Source: Pseudomonadota bacterium
Lineage (GTDB): Bacteria; Pseudomonadota; Gammaproteobacteria; Burkholderiales; Burkholderiaceae_C
Direction of reading: 5' to 3'
DNA length: 7,574 bases
NCBI GenBank assembly: GCA_023422975.1
Contig: JAFAGF010000251.1
Span: forward strand, 1-7,574
Shown: piece by piece, positions 6,640-7,574 of the stretch
How positions within the stretch are numbered: the stretch's first letter is position 1
How the letters are laid out: each line of letters begins with the position of its first letter
Made by a program: the position numbers and the translations under genes
Notes under the pieces: model-generated
Seen by the model: only the letters and a program-made list of their open reading frames with translations
What the model was told of the DNA's origin: nothing
The model's database searches: none

Positions 6640-7228
6640 CACCCCACAGCGCCCCTTGATCCTGGGGTCTACCTCGCGCTACCGCAAAGAGCTGGTCGAG
6701 CGGCTGAACATTCCTTTCACCACCCACTCGCCCGAAGTGGATGAAACCCCGCTGCCCGGCGAGACACCCGGCGCACTGGCGCTCCGCCTAGCGTTAGCCA
6801 AAGCACATGCCGTGGCACAGCAGTTTCCGGACGCCATCGTCATCGGCTCGGACCAAGTCTCCGATCTGAACGGCCACCCCATGGGCAAGCCTGGAACGCA
6901 CGAGCGCGCGGTGGAGATGCTGCGAGCCATGCGCGGGCAGACCGTGATGTTCCACACCGCCGTGGCCGTGGTCTGCAAGGCCACGGGTTTCGCTCAAAGC
7001 GATGTGGCTGTCATCAAGACCGTGTTCCGCAGCGATCTGACGGATGACGCCATCGAACGCTACTTGCGCGCCGAGCAGCCTTACGACTGCGCTGGCAGCG
7101 CCAAGAGCGAGGGACTGGGCATCAGCCTGCTGGACGCCATTCACAGCGATGACCCCACAGCCTTGATTGGCCTGCCCATGATTCGCACCTGCCGCATGGT
7201 GCGGGCTGCAGGAATTGCGCTGCCATGA
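6626..7228 (+). CDS. yceF: Maf family nucleotide pyrophosphatase, YceF type (7-methyl-GTP pyrophosphatase)
   Basis: Maf proteins hydrolyse non-canonical or modified nucleoside triphosphates to monophosphate and pyrophosphate. The YceF branch prefers 7-methyl-GTP and is thought to keep it out of RNA. The 200-residue protein has the N-terminal phosphate-binding motif GSTSRYR (14-20), VDET (38-41), the catalytic aspartate region GSDQV (74-78, Asp76), GKP (87-89) and CAGSAKSEG (155-163). GSDQV, rather than the GADT of the dTTP/UTP-specific YhdE branch, together with its place divergent from yceD-rpmF-plsX, supports the YceF assignment. A weak purine-rich site (AAGAGA, 6612-6617) precedes the ATG. 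Its stop overlaps the downstream methyltransferase start by 4 bp, so the two are probably coexpressed. Confidence 0.93.
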   Translation: MLESHTPQRPLILGSTSRYRKELVERLNIPFTTHSPEVDETPLPGETPGALALRLALAKAHAVAQQFPDAIVIGSDQVSDLNGHPMGKPGTHERAVEMLRAMRGQTVMFHTAVAVVCKATGFAQSDVAVIKTVFRSDLTDDAIERYLRAEQPYDCAGSAKSEGLGISLLDAIHSDDPTALIGLPMIRTCRMVRAAGIALP

Positions 7229-7574
7229 ACACGCCCTTGAAAACCCAAGGCAAGCTGTATTTGGTGCCGGCACCGCTGGATTTTGGCTGCGCCACGCAAT
7301 CCCCGATCACCGATGTACTGCCCGAGCTGACGCTGCGCACTGCTGCCAACCTGCAGCACTGGATTTGCGAAAACGCCAAAAGCACACGCGCCTATCTGAA
7401 GCGCGTGGGCGAGCATTTCCCTTTGGTTACCCCCCTGCAACAGCAACAGTTGCAAGAGCTGCCGCGCGAAGCCCACAAAAAAGGCGACCATGGCGGCAAG
7501 GGTGGTGCGGTGTTTGATGCCAAGTCGCTGTTGGCCCCTGCCTTGGCCGGGCACGATATGGGCCTGGTCAGCGA
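7225..7574 (+). CDS. SAM-dependent methyltransferase, RsmI-related tetrapyrrole methylase fold (partial, 3' end off window)
   Basis: An open frame from the ATG at 7225 runs to the window edge (116 complete codons), so the C-terminal part is missing. The opening KLYLVPAPLDFG (10-21) resembles the first strand and loop of the RsmI class (LYIVATPIGNL in true RsmI). ENAKSTRAYLKRVG (49-62) corresponds to the conserved AENxxxTRxxLK segment, and GLVS at the edge begins the GLVSDAG-type motif. RsmI itself 2'-O-methylates C1402 of 16S rRNA; this divergent relative, common beside maf in Burkholderiales, has no assigned target known to me. A Gln-rich run (72-77) and a Gly/Lys-rich segment (85-94) interrupt the usual core. 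The ATGA overlap with the preceding gene implies translational coupling. Confidence 0.8.
   Translation, partial: MNTPLKTQGKLYLVPAPLDFGCATQSPITDVLPELTLRTAANLQHWICENAKSTRAYLKRVGEHFPLVTPLQQQQLQELPREAHKKGDHGGKGGAVFDAKSLLAPALAGHDMGLVS

Overview
This window is a chromosomal core-metabolism locus from a betaproteobacterium, most likely a member of the Comamonadaceae (Burkholderiales). Three things point there: the acyl carrier protein sequence, the gene order, and the RsmI-related methyltransferase beside maf. The genus cannot be fixed from the sequence alone. The layout matches the classical proteobacterial yceF / yceD-rpmF-plsX-fabH-fabD-fabG-acpP-fabF block known from Escherichia coli.

Minus strand, in transcription order: a YceD/DUF177 protein (6600-6049), ribosomal protein L32 (rpmF), then the lipid-synthesis genes plsX, fabH, fabD, fabG, acpP and fabF, ending at an intrinsic terminator at the left edge. 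FabD loads malonate onto ACP. FabH starts chains from acetyl-CoA and malonyl-ACP, FabF elongates them and FabG carries out the first reduction. PlsX moves finished acyl chains from ACP to phosphate for phospholipid synthesis. The dehydratase (FabZ/FabA) and enoyl reductase (FabI or equivalent) are not in the window. Plus strand: a Maf/YceF-type nucleotide pyrophosphatase starts 25 bp from the YceD gene and faces the other way. It overlaps by 4 bp the start of an RsmI-related SAM-dependent methyltransferase that runs off the right edge.

Spacing varies along the minus-strand cluster. plsX/fabH (6 bp) and fabD/fabG (4-bp ATGA overlap) are tight and look translationally coupled. Other junctions carry signals: a terminator after the YceD gene, a candidate rpmF promoter with a consensus -10 box and G-rich discriminator, a terminator-like hairpin between rpmF and plsX, an inverted repeat abutting a candidate acpP promoter, and small hairpins at fabH/fabD and acpP/fabF. 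These suggest that rpmF, the fab genes and acpP can be expressed at different levels despite being collinear.

I see no mobile element, CRISPR array, tRNA or rRNA, and no sign of a new multi-gene system. All genes look intact, with the expected catalytic residues. The points worth a second look are regulatory: intergenic structure and start-site arrangement.
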